Part shown: one piece after another, positions 26,876 through 35,207 of the stretch | How positions within the stretch are numbered: position 1 is the stretch's first letter | Layout of the letters: every line of letters begins with the position of its first letter | Source of the DNA: Pseudomonadota bacterium | GTDB taxonomy: Bacteria > Pseudomonadota > Gammaproteobacteria > Steroidobacterales > Steroidobacteraceae | Assembly: GCA_023423935.1 (NCBI GenBank) | Contig: JAFAEQ010000073.1 | Span: forward strand, 62,001-126,000 | Direction: 5' to 3' | DNA: 64,000 nucleotides | The notes under the pieces: model-generated | The model's input: only the letters and a program-made list of their open reading frames with translations | Database searches by the model: none | Told to the model about the DNA's origin: nothing | Translations under genes and position numbers: made by a program

Positions 26876-28123
26876 TCAGAACCAGATGGAAACGAACGCC
26901 TGGATGACGTTGGCGCCGAAGGTATAGAGCGGCTCGCTTCCGGCAGGACGGAAGTTCGGATCATCGGTCGGCAGCAGCGAAAAGCGTGCGTCTCGGAAAT
27001 CGTCGTAATCGAATTCCATGCGATCGAAGAACAGGTTCAGCGTGCCCTTCTTGATGAACCGCCAGCTGCCTTTGGCAAACTCATAGCTCGCGCCCACGTG
27101 CAGAGTCTGACTGACGAAGGTGGATAGCTCCTTGTCGCGACCCATGAAATTCTGTGCATCGACGCGCGTGAAGATATCCGAATAAAAATCGGCTTTGCCC
27201 TGCGTGTAATAGCGGAAGCTCGCTTCGAAGGTCCAGCCCGTATTGCCGAGCGGGTGCATGTAACCGAGCTCGTAAGTGTTCGCGTCGATGCCCCACGTAT
27301 CCGTGAAGTACCGGTAGCCGCCGAAGACCGCCGCGCGCCACGGCATGAAATAACGCGCATTGAGGGACGCGGCATTGCTCGTGTGTGTGCGCGGGTAGAT
27401 TTCAGTGGCGAGCCTGAAGTGCAGATCGTCTTCCGGATCGACGTAGCGGAACGAGCGATAAGGATTGTTCAGATATCCCTCGTCGGTGATCACTTCCAGG
27501 CCGAGCGCCGCGATCATGTTGCGCGTCAGGATCTGTGAGACGCCCACGCGGTAGCTCCAGCGCTCGGTGTCCTGGCTGAACGAAGGATCCACGATACGAG
27601 CGTCCGGGTTCTCGGGATTCGCAATCGTGCGACGCACGGTGTCGTTGCCTTTCGAAAAGCCCATGCTGATCGTCGTCAGATCGCCGAACAGATCCTGGCT
27701 GATGTTGAAGCTCGCCGTCCTGGCGATGTAGTCGTTCTCTTCGCTGTTGGTGTAGCTCAGGCTGTACGTCGTCTTGCCGCGCAGGTAGTCGAATCCGAGA
27801 CTCCACTGATCGCGCTCTTCCTTGTACTCACTGGCGCCGCTGACCTCGACGTCGATCGAAGCGCTCGTGACCATGTCCATGTAGTAGTTCGCCGAGACCG
27901 AGTACTTCTCGGCCATCGTTTTGCGCACGAGCAGCGACGGACCGTGAATCGTGACGCCACCGCCTTCATAGCGGTGATAGAGCACATCGGCGCGATCCTC
28001 CGGCAGAACGCCGGCGTTGGCGGTCCGAAGAGGGTTCACACAGAGTGCACAGAGAGCACAGAGAAAAAGGAAACGCAGGAACGCCGAAGGGCTGTCAGCC
28101 TTCGCGCCGATGCGTCTCGTCAT
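26876..28123 (-). CDS. DUF3570-like outer-membrane beta-barrel protein
   Basis: A 415-residue exported protein ending in FVSIWF, the aromatic C-terminus expected of an outer-membrane barrel. Family landmarks of DUF3570 include DVLYHRYEGGGVTIHGPSLLVRKTM, VSANYYMDMVTSASIDVEVSGAS and RDQWSLGFDYL near the N-terminus, then alternating strands. DUF3570 genes are usually found with DUF4266, a TlpA thioredoxin and often ApbE; here DUF4266 and TlpA lie directly upstream, supporting a shared redox or heme-related role. The likely start at 28123 lacks a clear ribosome site. The start codon and signal-peptide core (FLCALCALCVN) lie inside an inverted-repeat element. A GTG at 28222 is an alternative. Confidence 0.78.
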   Translation of the reverse strand: MTRRIGAKADSPSAFLRFLFLCALCALCVNPLRTANAGVLPEDRADVLYHRYEGGGVTIHGPSLLVRKTMAEKYSVSANYYMDMVTSASIDVEVSGASEYKEERDQWSLGFDYLRGKTTYSLSYTNSEENDYIARTASFNISQDLFGDLTTISMGFSKGNDTVRRTIANPENPDARIVDPSFSQDTERWSYRVGVSQILTRNMIAALGLEVITDEGYLNNPYRSFRYVDPEDDLHFRLATEIYPRTHTSNAASLNARYFMPWRAAVFGGYRYFTDTWGIDANTYELGYMHPLGNTGWTFEASFRYYTQGKADFYSDIFTRVDAQNFMGRDKELSTFVSQTLHVGASYEFAKGSWRFIKKGTLNLFFDRMEFDYDDFRDARFSLLPTDDPNFRPAGSEPLYTFGANVIQAFVSIWF

Positions 28124-28169
28124 GGGATCGACGTACTTCACTCTGTGTGCTCTGTGATCTCTGTGTGAA
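28035..28169. repeat. 135-bp inverted-repeat element carrying the DUF3570 start codon
   Basis: Two 29-bp arms (28035-28063 and 28141-28169) are inverted copies, matching at 25 of 29 positions, built from CACAGAG units. The middle contains a further imperfect palindrome (CGAAGGGCTGTCAGCCTTCG). Similar CTCTGTG motifs recur singly in the 25.2-25.5 kb duplication. Confidence 0.85.
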
Positions 28170-28181
28170 ATCCGGGCTGTC

Positions 28182-28523
28182 TCAGTTACAACCGCAGCCG
28201 CCGCCTGCGCCGCCGAGCGCACCGCGTGCGCCTTCGCGCGCTTCGTACACGTGGCCCATGTACGAGCTCGACACAGGATTCAAATCGAACGACATCACCG
28301 GATCCGCCAGATTCTGGCGCTCGTACGGCTTCACCCACGGTTCGATGTTGCCGCAGGCGGAGAGGGTGAACAGCGTGAGCATCGCGAATGCGACGCGACA
28401 CGCTGTGCCGGAGCCGCGGGTCATCAGGTGCCGAGAAGAACTCTTCTGCGCCAAGCGTTCTGGCCAGGCGCCAGAGCCCGGAACCGAGCGGCCCTTCGTC
28501 ACAGCCTGAAGCGCGTCACCCAT
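28182..28523 (-). CDS. DUF4266 lipoprotein
   Basis: A 113-residue protein. Its conserved core is a short lipoprotein: signal segment MLTLFTLSAC, then WVKPYERQNLADPVMSF and a Gly/Cys-rich tail GGAGGGCGCN, all characteristic of DUF4266. Typical members have about 70-80 residues. Here the start with a good ribosome site (AAGGAG, nine bases before 28523) lies 33 codons upstream of the internal ATG at 28424 that would give the usual length. The extra N-terminal part is hydrophilic and unlike a signal peptide. The tail cysteines may bind metal or a cofactor. It lies 4 bp after the TlpA gene stop. Confidence 0.8.
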   Translation of the reverse strand: MGDALQAVTKGRSVPGSGAWPERLAQKSSSRHLMTRGSGTACRVAFAMLTLFTLSACGNIEPWVKPYERQNLADPVMSFDLNPVSSSYMGHVYEAREGARGALGGAGGGCGCN

Positions 28524-28527
28524 CGTC

Positions 28528-29034
28528 TCACTCCTTCAGAAGCGCGCGGATCTGATTCAGATACTCGCCTTCATCGCCCGGCTTGTAGCCACGATGCAGC
28601 GCGCGCACATTGCCTTTGCGATCGATGAACACGCTGCTCGGCATCGCGTTCACTTCATAGAGCTTGCTCACCTTGTTCTCTGTGTCGAACAGAACCGGGA
28701 ACGTCACGGGCGTCTGCGCGAGCCACTTCTCGGCATCCGCAGAGTTCTGATCGACGTTTACGCCGATCAGGGTGAAGCCGAGCGAGCTGTAACGCTTGTG
28801 CATCTGATCGAGCAGCGGCATTTCCTGGCGGCAGGGGCCGCACCAGCTCGCCCAGAAGTTCAGCATCACGACCTGGCCTTTGAGCTTGTCGAGCGAAACG
28901 ACTTCGCCGCTGCGCGAGGCGAGGGCGAACGGCGGAGCGAGCGCAGAACTTGCACCGACCATCGACGACACGGCGAGCGTGGCGGCCATGGCCGTGGCAC
29001 GCATCCAGGTAGACACCTTGTTCAGTTTCAGCAT
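28528..29034 (-). CDS. TlpA/ResA-family thiol:disulfide oxidoreductase
   Basis: A 168-residue periplasmic thioredoxin-fold protein. A signal peptide (about 1-32) is followed by the domain with NFWASWCGPCRQEMPLLDQM (active-site Cys65 and Cys68), IGVNVDQ and the cis-proline region MPSSVFIDRKGNV. TlpA/ResA proteins reduce cytochrome c apoprotein cysteines or other periplasmic disulfides. Its place in an operon with several CxxCH proteins makes a role in keeping their heme-binding cysteines reduced plausible. AAGGAG precedes the ATG. Confidence 0.88.
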   Translation of the reverse strand: MLKLNKVSTWMRATAMAATLAVSSMVGASSALAPPFALASRSGEVVSLDKLKGQVVMLNFWASWCGPCRQEMPLLDQMHKRYSSLGFTLIGVNVDQNSADAEKWLAQTPVTFPVLFDTENKVSKLYEVNAMPSSVFIDRKGNVRALHRGYKPGDEGEYLNQIRALLKE

Positions 29035-29078
29035 GTCTTGCGACTCCTTGAGCGAAATGCCCCAGTGCTCATCGTCGC

Positions 29079-29804
29079 TCAGAAGAAGATCGACAAACCG
29101 AGATGCGCTTCGAGATTATTGACGATCTTCTTGCTGCCCAGCAGATCCGTGTCGTAGACGTGGTCGCGCACGTCGAAATGGATCGCCATCCAGTCCGTGG
29201 GCAGGATTCGATAACCGAACCCGCCGCTGACCGTGAACAGATCGTCGCCTGCGAATCGTGTGCTGCCAATGCCCGCCACCAGATAGAACGCCGTGTTGTA
29301 CGAACGATTCTTGCCGATGAAGACTTCGCCGGGCAAAGCGTTCCATCCTGCCGACAGTGCGTAGTAGGTGTAGTCGCGTTCACTGTCGGTGAGGAGCTCT
29401 GCAGAGCCAGACAAGGTCTCGTAGCTGGTGCGTCCGGCACGCGACTGGCCGACCGTCGCTTCGAGGAAAAAATCTTCCGTCAGGTGATAGGCGAGGCGCG
29501 CCCCGTAAACCGAGTGGCTCTCGAAGTCCTCGATGGCCAGGATGCCGCCGTAGACGCCAATCTCGAAATCTTCGGTATCGATCTTCGCGCGCCTGATCTT
29601 GCGGCGTTCGACCTGCGGATTGATGATGGGCTGATCGGACGAGGGCGCGCCGACCGTCGTCGAGGTATCCGTCGTCGCGCCCGCCGATGCGGCAGGCACA
29701 CTCTCGGGCGCAGCATCATCGCCGCGGTTGAACCACGAGCATCCCGGCAGCGCTGCCGCAAAGATGACGGTCAGAAAAAGAAGGCGAAGCCGAGATACTT
29801 CCAT
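29079..29804 (-). CDS. Outer-membrane beta-barrel lipoprotein
   Basis: A 241-residue protein with a lipoprotein signal (lipobox LPGC, Cys22), a disordered Ser/Thr/Ala linker (about 28-65) and an eight-stranded-type barrel domain ending in LSIFF. Motifs such as FEIGVYGGILAIEDFES, ARLAYHLTEDFFLEATVG and GFGYRILPTDWMAIHFDVRDHVY match outer-membrane beta-barrel domain proteins (OmpA/OprF-like fold). Its start lies 34 bp inside the preceding barrel gene and follows GAGGAAG, so the two are probably co-translated. Function unknown. Confidence 0.75.
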   Translation of the reverse strand: MEVSRLRLLFLTVIFAAALPGCSWFNRGDDAAPESVPAASAGATTDTSTTVGAPSSDQPIINPQVERRKIRRAKIDTEDFEIGVYGGILAIEDFESHSVYGARLAYHLTEDFFLEATVGQSRAGRTSYETLSGSAELLTDSERDYTYYALSAGWNALPGEVFIGKNRSYNTAFYLVAGIGSTRFAGDDLFTVSGGFGYRILPTDWMAIHFDVRDHVYDTDLLGSKKIVNNLEAHLGLSIFF

Positions 29805-30514
29805 TCGTCCACTTCCTCATTATCGTCGCGACTCGTGAAGATCACGTTGTTGCGATATTCGGTGCGCAGCATGAAACGACGCGTGAGATAGAACTGCAAT
29901 CCCCCGCCCACATAGCCGATCTGATCGGTGCGATCTTCGACCTGAACCAGCGTCGATTTCGGGTCCGTATAGATGACCCCGGTCCCGAGCGTGAAGTAGG
30001 GAGACAACCGCCACTCCGGCACGAATACATGCATGAGCCCGATCGTCGCGCTCGCGCCGTTCGAGTATTCGCCGATGATGTGATTGAGCGTGAGCTCGAT
30101 CGACAGGTTGTCGCTGAAGGCATAGCCGCCGAACACCGACACCTGACTCGCGCCCGCGAAGTCGCCGCCCGCGACACCGGCCTGCCAGCGCCGACTCAAG
30201 TAGTTCTCGCGCGAAGGTTCCTGCAGATCGACCGGCTCGCCCGTCGGCTGGAGCGTGGCAATCATCTGCTTGCGTGCGACCCAGCCTTCGATGTCACGGC
30301 TGGTGCGGACCAGGAACCAGTCCGTGCGACGCTTGACGATCTCGACTTCTTCGCCGCGCTCCGCGACATGAAAGATAGGAAAGCCGCGACCCGGACCCGT
30401 GTGCAGTTCGATGTACGGGTCCGCGATCAGGATCTTCGGAAGCTTGTCATCTGCTTGCGCGACTGCTGCAAGGCAAAGAAGCGGAAGAATGAGCAGGCGC
30501 AAGAGCGTTGGCAT
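29771..30514 (-). CDS. SH3-domain plus outer-membrane beta-barrel protein
   Basis: A 247-residue exported protein. A signal peptide (1-22) is followed by a bacterial SH3 domain (about 28-90; IELHTGPGRGFPIFHVAERGEEVEIVKR and GWVARKQM) and a barrel domain (about 110-247) ending in LGFAFFF. The SH3 part may bind peptidoglycan or a partner; the barrel resembles that of the next gene. The start at 30514 overlaps the stop of the HzsA-like gene (TGATG), showing coupling. Confidence 0.75.
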   Translation of the reverse strand: MPTLLRLLILPLLCLAAVAQADDKLPKILIADPYIELHTGPGRGFPIFHVAERGEEVEIVKRRTDWFLVRTSRDIEGWVARKQMIATLQPTGEPVDLQEPSRENYLSRRWQAGVAGGDFAGASQVSVFGGYAFSDNLSIELTLNHIIGEYSNGASATIGLMHVFVPEWRLSPYFTLGTGVIYTDPKSTLVQVEDRTDQIGYVGGGLQFYLTRRFMLRTEYRNNVIFTSRDDNEEVDEWKYLGFAFFF

Positions 30515-33459
30515 CAATTCTCCGGAGCGGCAAATGGATCGTTGTAATACTGGGCGCCAATGTCGAGCCATTCGGAGACCAAGCGTAACTCACTCGGTGA
30601 CATAAAGTCTTTATGGTTCACCGTCCCCACGGTGCGACCCTCGAGCTTATCGAAGAAGCGTCGCGAGGCGAGCGCGCCCTGACCGCTCATCGAAGCGGGA
30701 ACTTGCTGGAACCGCACACAGGTCTGAACCAGGGTGACCGGATCTGTCTGGAACTCGGCGCAGATCGGTTCGAGCTGGCCCATGGCATTCAGCATCTGGG
30801 CCGTCCGTGCGAACAGCAGCTGACGATACGACTTGAACTGCATCGGATCGTCGTCCGAAGGGCCATCGGTCAGATCGATGTCGCCACCGGGAACCTGTGC
30901 CATGTTCGCGCCGGCAGGGTTGTGGCAGGTATTGCATTGATGGTTGATCGTGACGCCGTCGCCATCGACGTCCGGAACACCATTCATGTCGGCGTCGACG
31001 GTGCGCTCCACGCCCCACAGCGGATGGATGTGCTTCTCATAGTTGATCGTGATACGGCACAGGCTCGTCCAGTTGGTCGTGCAGGTGGCTGCCGTGGGTA
31101 GTGGTGTCTTCAATCCCGGACTCGCGCAGAGGTGCTTCTGCGTCAGATCGTTCGGGTTATTCAGGATGTTCGTGGCGGTGCTGTAGCACGTGTCGAACGA
31201 ACCCGCCGTCGTTGCGGGATCGTAAGTGGGCTGCCAGATGTCGTCGAACGCGATATCGACGCTCGGCGGGCAAGCCTTGGTCGGGCCACACATGGCGCGC
31301 GCGCGGGCCTGCGCCATCGTCTCGCCGATATCCAACGCGGCGAGCGCCGGATTGGTATTCGGAAAGATTGCGCCTGTGCTCGCTGCGCCCGGATACGCGC
31401 TATCAGTCAGGCCTTTGCGGCCATGCGCGATCGGCGGGGTGAGGTTCGCATCGTGGCAGCCGTTGCACTGGAGCGTTTCTCCCGGCGTCACCTGCAGCCA
31501 GTTCGAATGACGTTGGCCGAGCCGGCCGCTGAGTCGCCGACCGTTCGCATCAAGGAGGCTGATCGAGAACGCTACGTTCGCAGGCACTTTGACGCGCACC
31601 GAACCATCGGGTTCGACCGGTGCATACCCGAGGATGTCCCGCATCCCCAGGCGACGGCCGGCCACGCCGAAAGCGCTGTTCGGCACGTCACGAGTGTCCT
31701 GATCCGGTTGCGACACGATTTTTTCGAGGCGCAGGAAGCGCGCGGTGCGATTCGCGTACGCAGGCGATGCAGGATTCGACAGGGCTGCGATGCCGCTCGT
31801 CGTCGCATCGACCCCGTCGATGTCATAGACGCTGCGGATATCGAGAATGCCCACGCTTTCGCTCAGCAGATCCGACGGATAGTCGACGCCTGCCACACGA
31901 TTGAGGATGACCGGCGGCAACGCGCGCGAGGAACCTGCGACCACTTCGCTATAGATGAAGCCTTCCTGCGGCGCGACGATCGGCTTTTGAGTGTTGTCGC
32001 GCACGTCATAGATGTAGACGCCATAGAGCGGCGGTGCTTCCACTGGCGGCGTGGTCGTATTGTTCAGGCGATCCGAGGTACACGGAACGATTCGACCTTC
32101 CTCGACGAGGCGACATTGCGACCAGCTCACGAGCAGACGATTCGTTCCATCGAACAGCGGGGAGGCCGATCGGTAGCGTCCACCGGGTGAGGGGCCGGGA
32201 ATCGTACGCACATCCGTGGGCAGCGCACGTGCTTGCGCCGGGCCGGGCAAGCCTGAGTTCGCTGCGCTCGAGCCCCGAGTGTTGTCCACATAGTTCGCGG
32301 TGTCGATCAGGACGAGATCACCGCCCGCATCCGTTCCCGTGTAGGGACGAACCAGCGCCATGGTGCGCCCGTCCTGCATCGCGCGTGGTCCCAGGAATTG
32401 AATTGTCGAGGGAGTGCCGGTGGTCGGGTCCACCGTACCGGTGGCGTGACTGTGAGCGCCGTACAGCAACTGCAGATCGCTGCCGTCGGGATTCACGGTG
32501 TACAGATCCATCTGGCTGCCGGCCAGCGCCTGCTCCCAATGCGTGAAGATGATGCGGCCGTCGTTCATGACGGACGGATTCAGGTCGTGACTCTGGTTGA
32601 ACGTGATCTGGTTGATGTTGGTGCCGTCGGCATCCATCACGTGCAGCACGAATGCCGGCTGGCGTGTACCCGCTTCTACCTGAGCGGCGAACTGCGGCTT
32701 GTTCTCATCGAGCAGGATTGCGCGCGACTGACGCTGACGGGTCGAGGTGAACACGATCCGGCCATCAGGCAGATACTGCGGCATGATGTCGTGGCCTTCT
32801 TCTGCCGTCGTATCCGAACCGATGACGCGGCGCAGGACCTTCGTCTTCGTGTCGTATTCCCAGATATTCCAGGTCGGCTGATCTTCCTCGTCTGCATCCT
32901 CGATGAACTTGGCGCGCATCGAAAAGACGACCTTGCTGCCGTCGAAGTTCACGGCAATGTCGCGGATGTCGCCGAGGCCTTCGGTTTCCGCGGCGGTGAG
33001 ATTGATCTCGGGGGAGGAGGCCGACGCGCGATCGCGCATGTACAGATCTGCGCCGATATCGAAGCGCAGCGGAATGCGTGCGTCCTCGGGCTGAACATCG
33101 TTGCTGTCGGGATCGGGAACCGGACGCCTGACGTAGAACACCGGGAAATCCAGCGTGACCGGATCCGCGGACTGTCCGCTGCCGATCGTGACGTCCTTGC
33201 CGCCGTCGCCGCTGCTGCACGCGGCGAGCGCGAATGTCATCGCGCCGGCAACAAGCAGCTGCGCGATCCGACGCAACGCGGATTTCTGTGGGTCCGACTT
33301 TAGTCGGATAACACCGAAGAGTCCGGCTGAAGCCGGACCCACGAGGCGCGCGGCCGACTTCGGTCGGGCAGCTCGTAACAGTCCGGCAGAAACCGAACTC
33401 ACAAGGCACTGTGCTGCCGTGTCTGCCTCATGGCTCATTGGGTTTACCCCGTGCGTCAT
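30514..33459 (-). CDS. HzsA-like diheme propeller lipoprotein
   Basis: A 981-residue protein, first gene of the minus-strand operon. The lipobox LAAC is preceded by a hydrophobic stretch (about 66-80). Next comes a TolB/WD-like propeller (DIMPQYLPDGRIVFTSTRQ, DLNPSVMNDGRIIFTHWEQ) and a C-terminal region with two heme c sites, CNGCH (about 664-668) and CNTCH (about 841-845). This layout matches proteins annotated as related to the hydrazine synthase alpha subunit; there is no reason to expect hydrazine chemistry in this genome. AGGACG before 33459 supports the start, yet the first 65 residues include a repeat-encoded insert and place the signal unusually deep. Lipid anchoring at the outer membrane is likely. 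Confidence 0.75.
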   Translation of the reverse strand: MTHGVNPMSHEADTAAQCLVSSVSAGLLRAARPKSAARLVGPASAGLFGVIRLKSDPQKSALRRIAQLLVAGAMTFALAACSSGDGGKDVTIGSGQSADPVTLDFPVFYVRRPVPDPDSNDVQPEDARIPLRFDIGADLYMRDRASASSPEINLTAAETEGLGDIRDIAVNFDGSKVVFSMRAKFIEDADEEDQPTWNIWEYDTKTKVLRRVIGSDTTAEEGHDIMPQYLPDGRIVFTSTRQRQSRAILLDENKPQFAAQVEAGTRQPAFVLHVMDADGTNINQITFNQSHDLNPSVMNDGRIIFTHWEQALAGSQMDLYTVNPDGSDLQLLYGAHSHATGTVDPTTGTPSTIQFLGPRAMQDGRTMALVRPYTGTDAGGDLVLIDTANYVDNTRGSSAANSGLPGPAQARALPTDVRTIPGPSPGGRYRSASPLFDGTNRLLVSWSQCRLVEEGRIVPCTSDRLNNTTTPPVEAPPLYGVYIYDVRDNTQKPIVAPQEGFIYSEVVAGSSRALPPVILNRVAGVDYPSDLLSESVGILDIRSVYDIDGVDATTSGIAALSNPASPAYANRTARFLRLEKIVSQPDQDTRDVPNSAFGVAGRRLGMRDILGYAPVEPDGSVRVKVPANVAFSISLLDANGRRLSGRLGQRHSNWLQVTPGETLQCNGCHDANLTPPIAHGRKGLTDSAYPGAASTGAIFPNTNPALAALDIGETMAQARARAMCGPTKACPPSVDIAFDDIWQPTYDPATTAGSFDTCYSTATNILNNPNDLTQKHLCASPGLKTPLPTAATCTTNWTSLCRITINYEKHIHPLWGVERTVDADMNGVPDVDGDGVTINHQCNTCHNPAGANMAQVPGGDIDLTDGPSDDDPMQFKSYRQLLFARTAQMLNAMGQLEPICAEFQTDPVTLVQTCVRFQQVPASMSGQGALASRRFFDKLEGRTVGTVNHKDFMSPSELRLVSEWLDIGAQYYNDPFAAPEN
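33288..33411. repeat. Two-unit copy of the hairpin repeat inside the HzsA-like gene 5' end
   Basis: Unit one carries TCCGACTTTAGTCGGA (33293-33308) and GTCCGGCTGAAGCCGGAC (33321-33338) enclosed by GTGGG...CCCAC. Unit two (about 33351-33402) has GCCGACTTCGGTCGG and a decayed GTCCGGCAGAAACCGAAC. It is the same family and orientation as the 26.5-kb array. The minus-strand frame stays open through it. Confidence 0.85.
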
Positions 33460-33644
33460 CGAGTCGTCCTGTCACTTCTGTGAGATGCGTCTTGATGACG
33501 GGCTCCCCCAAGCAGCGCTTGATCCGCTGAAAAAAGCGCACCGCCATCATCGACGCGACATATTCCTGCGATCCGTTAACCGATTCACGAAAAGGCGTGC
33601 CAGCCCCGCAGTTTGGAAAGGTTTTCGACAGAGGCACACCCTGA

Positions 33645-33810
33645 GCGCATTCAATGCGTGACGCTGCTCACATTCGATGAGCGCGCGCCGCGGGTTGAAT
33701 GCGCGCGAGTCACGGATCGCAAGGATGCATTCGTGGGCGCCGAGCCTACACGCGCGCGTGACCTCAATATCACTGTCTCTCAGTCGCGACGTCTTGCGAA
33801 TGAGACAGTT
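33645..33810. promoter_or_regulatory. Divergent promoter region of the exported redox system, with inverted repeats
   Basis: The 503-bp gap between the two divergent operons has no gene. It contains a 10-bp inverted repeat GCGCATTCAA (33645-33654) / TTGAATGCGC (33695-33704) and an 8-bp pair ACTGTCTC (33772-33779) / GAGACAGT (33802-33809). These are candidate operators; no convincing -35/-10 pair was identified. Confidence 0.4.
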
Positions 33811-33962
33811 ACGTCACGTGTAGGCCGGTCGATATAGTCCGCGCGCATGTCGGCGGACAGCTGACGCAAGGAATGAAGTGACGAGGTGGCGAGGTGAGAG
33901 CAGCGGGCTCGGACGTCGCAGATAACACCCGCACAGTGAATTCGAACATCAGGACCTGGCAC

Positions 33963-35195
33963 ATGAACAGAACTCAGTGTGTGAATCGCAGCGAGGCGGC
34001 GTCTCGGCCGCATACCGTGCTGACCAAAGCGGTCGCCGTGGCGCTTGCGGTTGCTTCGCTCGCATCCGTGACTCAGCCGGCCGTCGCAGGCCCGCGCGAG
34101 CAGGCGAAGCGCATGTACGACCGGCTGACGGGTACGCCGCCGTCGCCCGCCACACTCGATCAGCTCGAGACGTATCTGCAGAGCCATGATCTCAAAACGA
34201 CAGCATTGTTCATCGTCGACAACGCTGCCGATCCACGGTCCGCGAACTTCTACAGCGTGACGCTCAAGAATTTCGCCACGCCCTGGACCAATCGCGATCA
34301 GAACGTCTTCGCGCCGCTGAACGATTACACGGCCACGGTCATCGGCATGGTCCGCGACAACAAGGACTTCCGCACCGTGCTCTACGAGGACATCGTCTAT
34401 GTGGGCAATGGTGTCTCTCCGGCCTTCTCGATCAGCGACAACGCTCACTACGAAACCCTCGAAGGCTCCAATGCAGATCTGCGCACTGTGCTGGTGGAGC
34501 GCACGCAGTCATCGCTGAACGGTCTGCCTCCCGATGCGACGGCCGGCGTCATCACTTCGCGGGCCGGGTCCGAGGCGTTCTTCATCGACGGCACGAACCG
34601 CGCGATGTTCCGCTTCACCATGCTGAATCATCTCTGCCGTGACATGGAGCAGATCCATGACACGACGCGTCCGCCGGATCGCATCCGTCAGGACGTCACT
34701 CGCAGCCCCGGCGGCGACAGCAGTGTCTTTCTGAACAACTGCGTCGGTTGCCATAGCGTCATGGATTCGATGGCGCAGGCCTTCGCTTACTACGACTTCG
34801 ACGAGACGGTCGGCCGTCTGGTGTACACGCCCGGACAGGTGCAGCCGAAGTACCTCATCAATTCCGACAATTTCAAACCCGGCTACGTGACGCCGGACGA
34901 TCGCTGGGAGAACCGCATGCGGTTGCCGGGCCAGAACACGCTGCTCGGCTGGGAGAACAACGACGGCACCGTGCGCGGGGGCGCCGGAGCCAAGTCGCTC
35001 GGACAGGAGCTCGCGCATAGCGAAGCGTTCGCGCAATGCCAGGTCGACAAGGTGTTCCGTGCCGTCTGCCTGCGCTCGCCCTCCGACGCCGCAGACCGCA
35101 GCAAGCGCGACCAGATTCTGAATTCGTTCAAGGCGAGCGGTTACCGCTTGAAAGACACATTCGCGGAGACCGCCGCGTATTGCGCGGGCCAATAA
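33963..35195 (+). CDS. Exported monoheme cytochrome, DUF1585/1588-like
   Basis: A 410-residue exported protein. A signal region (about 18-43, ending AVAG) is followed by a long helical domain (YDRLTGTPPSPATLDQLETYL, NKDFRTVLYEDIVYVGNG), a single heme site CVGCH (260-264) followed by SVMDSM, and a C-terminal segment AQCQVDKVFRAVCLRSPSDAADR. The C-terminal part resembles DUF1585-type domains in planctomycete-style cytochrome proteins. AGGA lies 8-11 bp before the ATG. The first gene of the plus-strand arm, 12 bp before the LamG lipoprotein gene. Electron transfer outside the cytoplasm is likely; substrate unknown. Confidence 0.65.
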   Translation: MNRTQCVNRSEAASRPHTVLTKAVAVALAVASLASVTQPAVAGPREQAKRMYDRLTGTPPSPATLDQLETYLQSHDLKTTALFIVDNAADPRSANFYSVTLKNFATPWTNRDQNVFAPLNDYTATVIGMVRDNKDFRTVLYEDIVYVGNGVSPAFSISDNAHYETLEGSNADLRTVLVERTQSSLNGLPPDATAGVITSRAGSEAFFIDGTNRAMFRFTMLNHLCRDMEQIHDTTRPPDRIRQDVTRSPGGDSSVFLNNCVGCHSVMDSMAQAFAYYDFDETVGRLVYTPGQVQPKYLINSDNFKPGYVTPDDRWENRMRLPGQNTLLGWENNDGTVRGGAGAKSLGQELAHSEAFAQCQVDKVFRAVCLRSPSDAADRSKRDQILNSFKASGYRLKDTFAETAAYCAGQ

Positions 35196-35207
35196 GGAGC
35201 AACGAGC

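Noticed and set aside
30514..33459. Evidence for anammox or hydrazine synthesis
   Set aside because: Only a distant HzsA-like layout is seen; the beta/gamma subunits, hydrazine dehydrogenase and related genes are absent, and HzsA-like proteins occur in many non-anammox bacteria.
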